DNA of 7,096 nucleotides from an uncultured Collinsella sp. (GTDB taxonomy: Bacteria; Actinomycetota; Coriobacteriia; Coriobacteriales; Coriobacteriaceae), in contig CAKUHM010000072.1 in the NCBI GenBank assembly GCA_934655835.1, forward strand, positions 1 to 7,096. Direction: 5' to 3'. The notes below the pieces were generated by a model. The model ran no database searches, was not told the origin of the DNA, and worked only from the letters and a program-made list of their open reading frames with translations. The position numbers were made by a program, and so were the translations under genes. This document shows positions 6,405-7,096 of the stretch, one piece after another (within the stretch, counting starts at the first letter, position 1; each line of letters starts with the position of its first letter).

Positions 6405-7096
6405 ATGCGCAGATCAATCGAATCCGTTATCGAATCATGGGCGACAAAGGACGCCTCACGCCCCCTCCTCATCCGTGGTGCGCGACGCGTGGGCAAAACA
6501 TACGCCGCCGAGGAAATCGGCAGGCGAATCGCCGGCGATGCGTTTATCAAACTCGACTTTCAGACCGATCTTGAGCTGATCGCCCCTCTGTTTGACTGCC
6601 CCACAGACGATGTTGACACCATCGTGGCGCGGATTTCAGACTATAAACGCACCCCCATTCGCAAGGAAACCGCCTTCATCCTGTTTGACGAGGTGCAGCT
6701 CTGCGAACGGGCGCTCAACTCGCTTCGCTTTTTCTCGGGTTCGGGCTGGCGCATATGCGCGACCGGAAGCCAACTCGGCGTCGCCACGCGCAAGCGTAAG
6801 TTGCCTTTTCCCAGCGGCGTTCGTCAAGAGACCATGCATCCCATGTCGTTCGAGGAGTTTCTCTGGGCGCTCGATGAGGGGCAGATGGCCGATGCCGTTC
6901 GCACCCACGCCGGCACGCTCGAGACTTACGCCGCACACCAAGCCGCACTCAGCCTGTTTCATCGATATCAGATCGTGGGCGGCATGCCCGCCGCCGTCAA
7001 CGCATATCGCAAGACGCTATCCATCGAAGACGCGCGCGTCGAGCAGCGCGAAATCGACGAGACCTACACCGCCGATATGACCGACCCCGAAAACGG
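6405..7096 (+). CDS. AAA ATPase, DUF4143 type (N-terminal part, runs off the window)
   Basis: The open frame from ATG 6405 continues to the window edge without a stop, giving the first 230 residues. GGAAAGG (6391-6397) lies 7 nt upstream. The P-loop is GARRVGKT (25-32, Lys31). Walker B is FILFDE (91-96, Asp95 and Glu96), followed by VQLCERALNSLRFF. A sensor-like ICATGSQLG lies at 117-125 and MHPMSFEEFLWA at 144-155. This order is typical of bacterial AAA_14/DUF4143 ATPases (COG1373), which are usually about 400-450 residues with a C-terminal DUF4143 domain. That half would lie beyond the window. The cellular role of the family is poorly known. The three dyads immediately upstream suggest tight control. 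No functional link to the sugar operon is apparent. Confidence 0.9.
   Translation, partial: MRRSIESVIESWATKDASRPLLIRGARRVGKTYAAEEIGRRIAGDAFIKLDFQTDLELIAPLFDCPTDDVDTIVARISDYKRTPIRKETAFILFDEVQLCERALNSLRFFSGSGWRICATGSQLGVATRKRKLPFPSGVRQETMHPMSFEEFLWALDEGQMADAVRTHAGTLETYAAHQAALSLFHRYQIVGGMPAAVNAYRKTLSIEDARVEQREIDETYTADMTDPEN

Noticed and set aside
6265..6579. Repeat-containing small open frames across the dyad array on both strands (for example a repeated YLKYTK peptide on the minus strand)
   Set aside because: Because 33 is divisible by three, any frame through the array gives a repeated peptide. The frames have no supporting ribosome site and overlap the ATPase start.
6592..7080. A 162-codon plus-strand frame overlapping the ATPase gene
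   Set aside because: It is Pro/Ser/Arg-rich with no domain, and lies in an alternative frame of the ATPase gene, whose frame carries the P-loop, Walker B and DUF4143-family motifs.

Overview
The window looks like chromosomal DNA of a high-GC Gram-positive gut anaerobe, most likely Collinsella or a close relative in the Coriobacteriia. This is inferred from the GC-rich third codon positions, the style of the proteins and the gene mix. No rRNA or other marker gene is present to confirm it. All recognisable genes are on the + strand.

Layout. (1) Positions 1-252 contain no convincing gene. They hold a short inverted repeat (10-32), a long, almost fully paired hairpin (73-139) and a structured leader (145-234). 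This leads into an MFS efflux transporter whose best start is TTG at 253 (253-1482). (2) Positions 1483-1725 are the control region of a sugar operon, with two similar dyads (TTTC-N7-GAAA). (3) Positions 1726-5534 form a complete cassette for alpha-disaccharide phosphates: a GH4 6-phospho-alpha-glucosidase (GlvA type), a glucose/maltose-type PTS permease with IIC and IIB domains but no IIA, a hairpin terminator or attenuator, and an RpiR-family regulator. The permease would import and phosphorylate maltose or a related alpha-glucoside using a IIA domain encoded elsewhere. The glucosidase would cleave the 6'-phosphate product to glucose 6-phosphate plus a sugar. The regulator would sense a sugar phosphate, probably through the two upstream dyads. 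(4) Positions 5689-6209 are a truncated second copy of the 3' part of the same MFS gene, so the sugar cassette lies between a full MFS gene and a headless copy. (5) Positions 6297-6389 carry three 19-bp dyads with centres exactly 33 bp apart. They sit directly in front of a gene for a DUF4143-type AAA ATPase (6405 onward), which runs off the window end.

The two most notable signals are the evenly spaced triple dyad before the ATPase gene and the divergent partial MFS duplication around the operon. The duplicated stretch is about 91% identical in DNA and about 94% in protein, and most changes are synonymous. This suggests the fragment descends from an ortholog that was functional until recently and was brought in by recombination, not from a simple local duplication. 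The sugar operon is a clear example of a known type of system.
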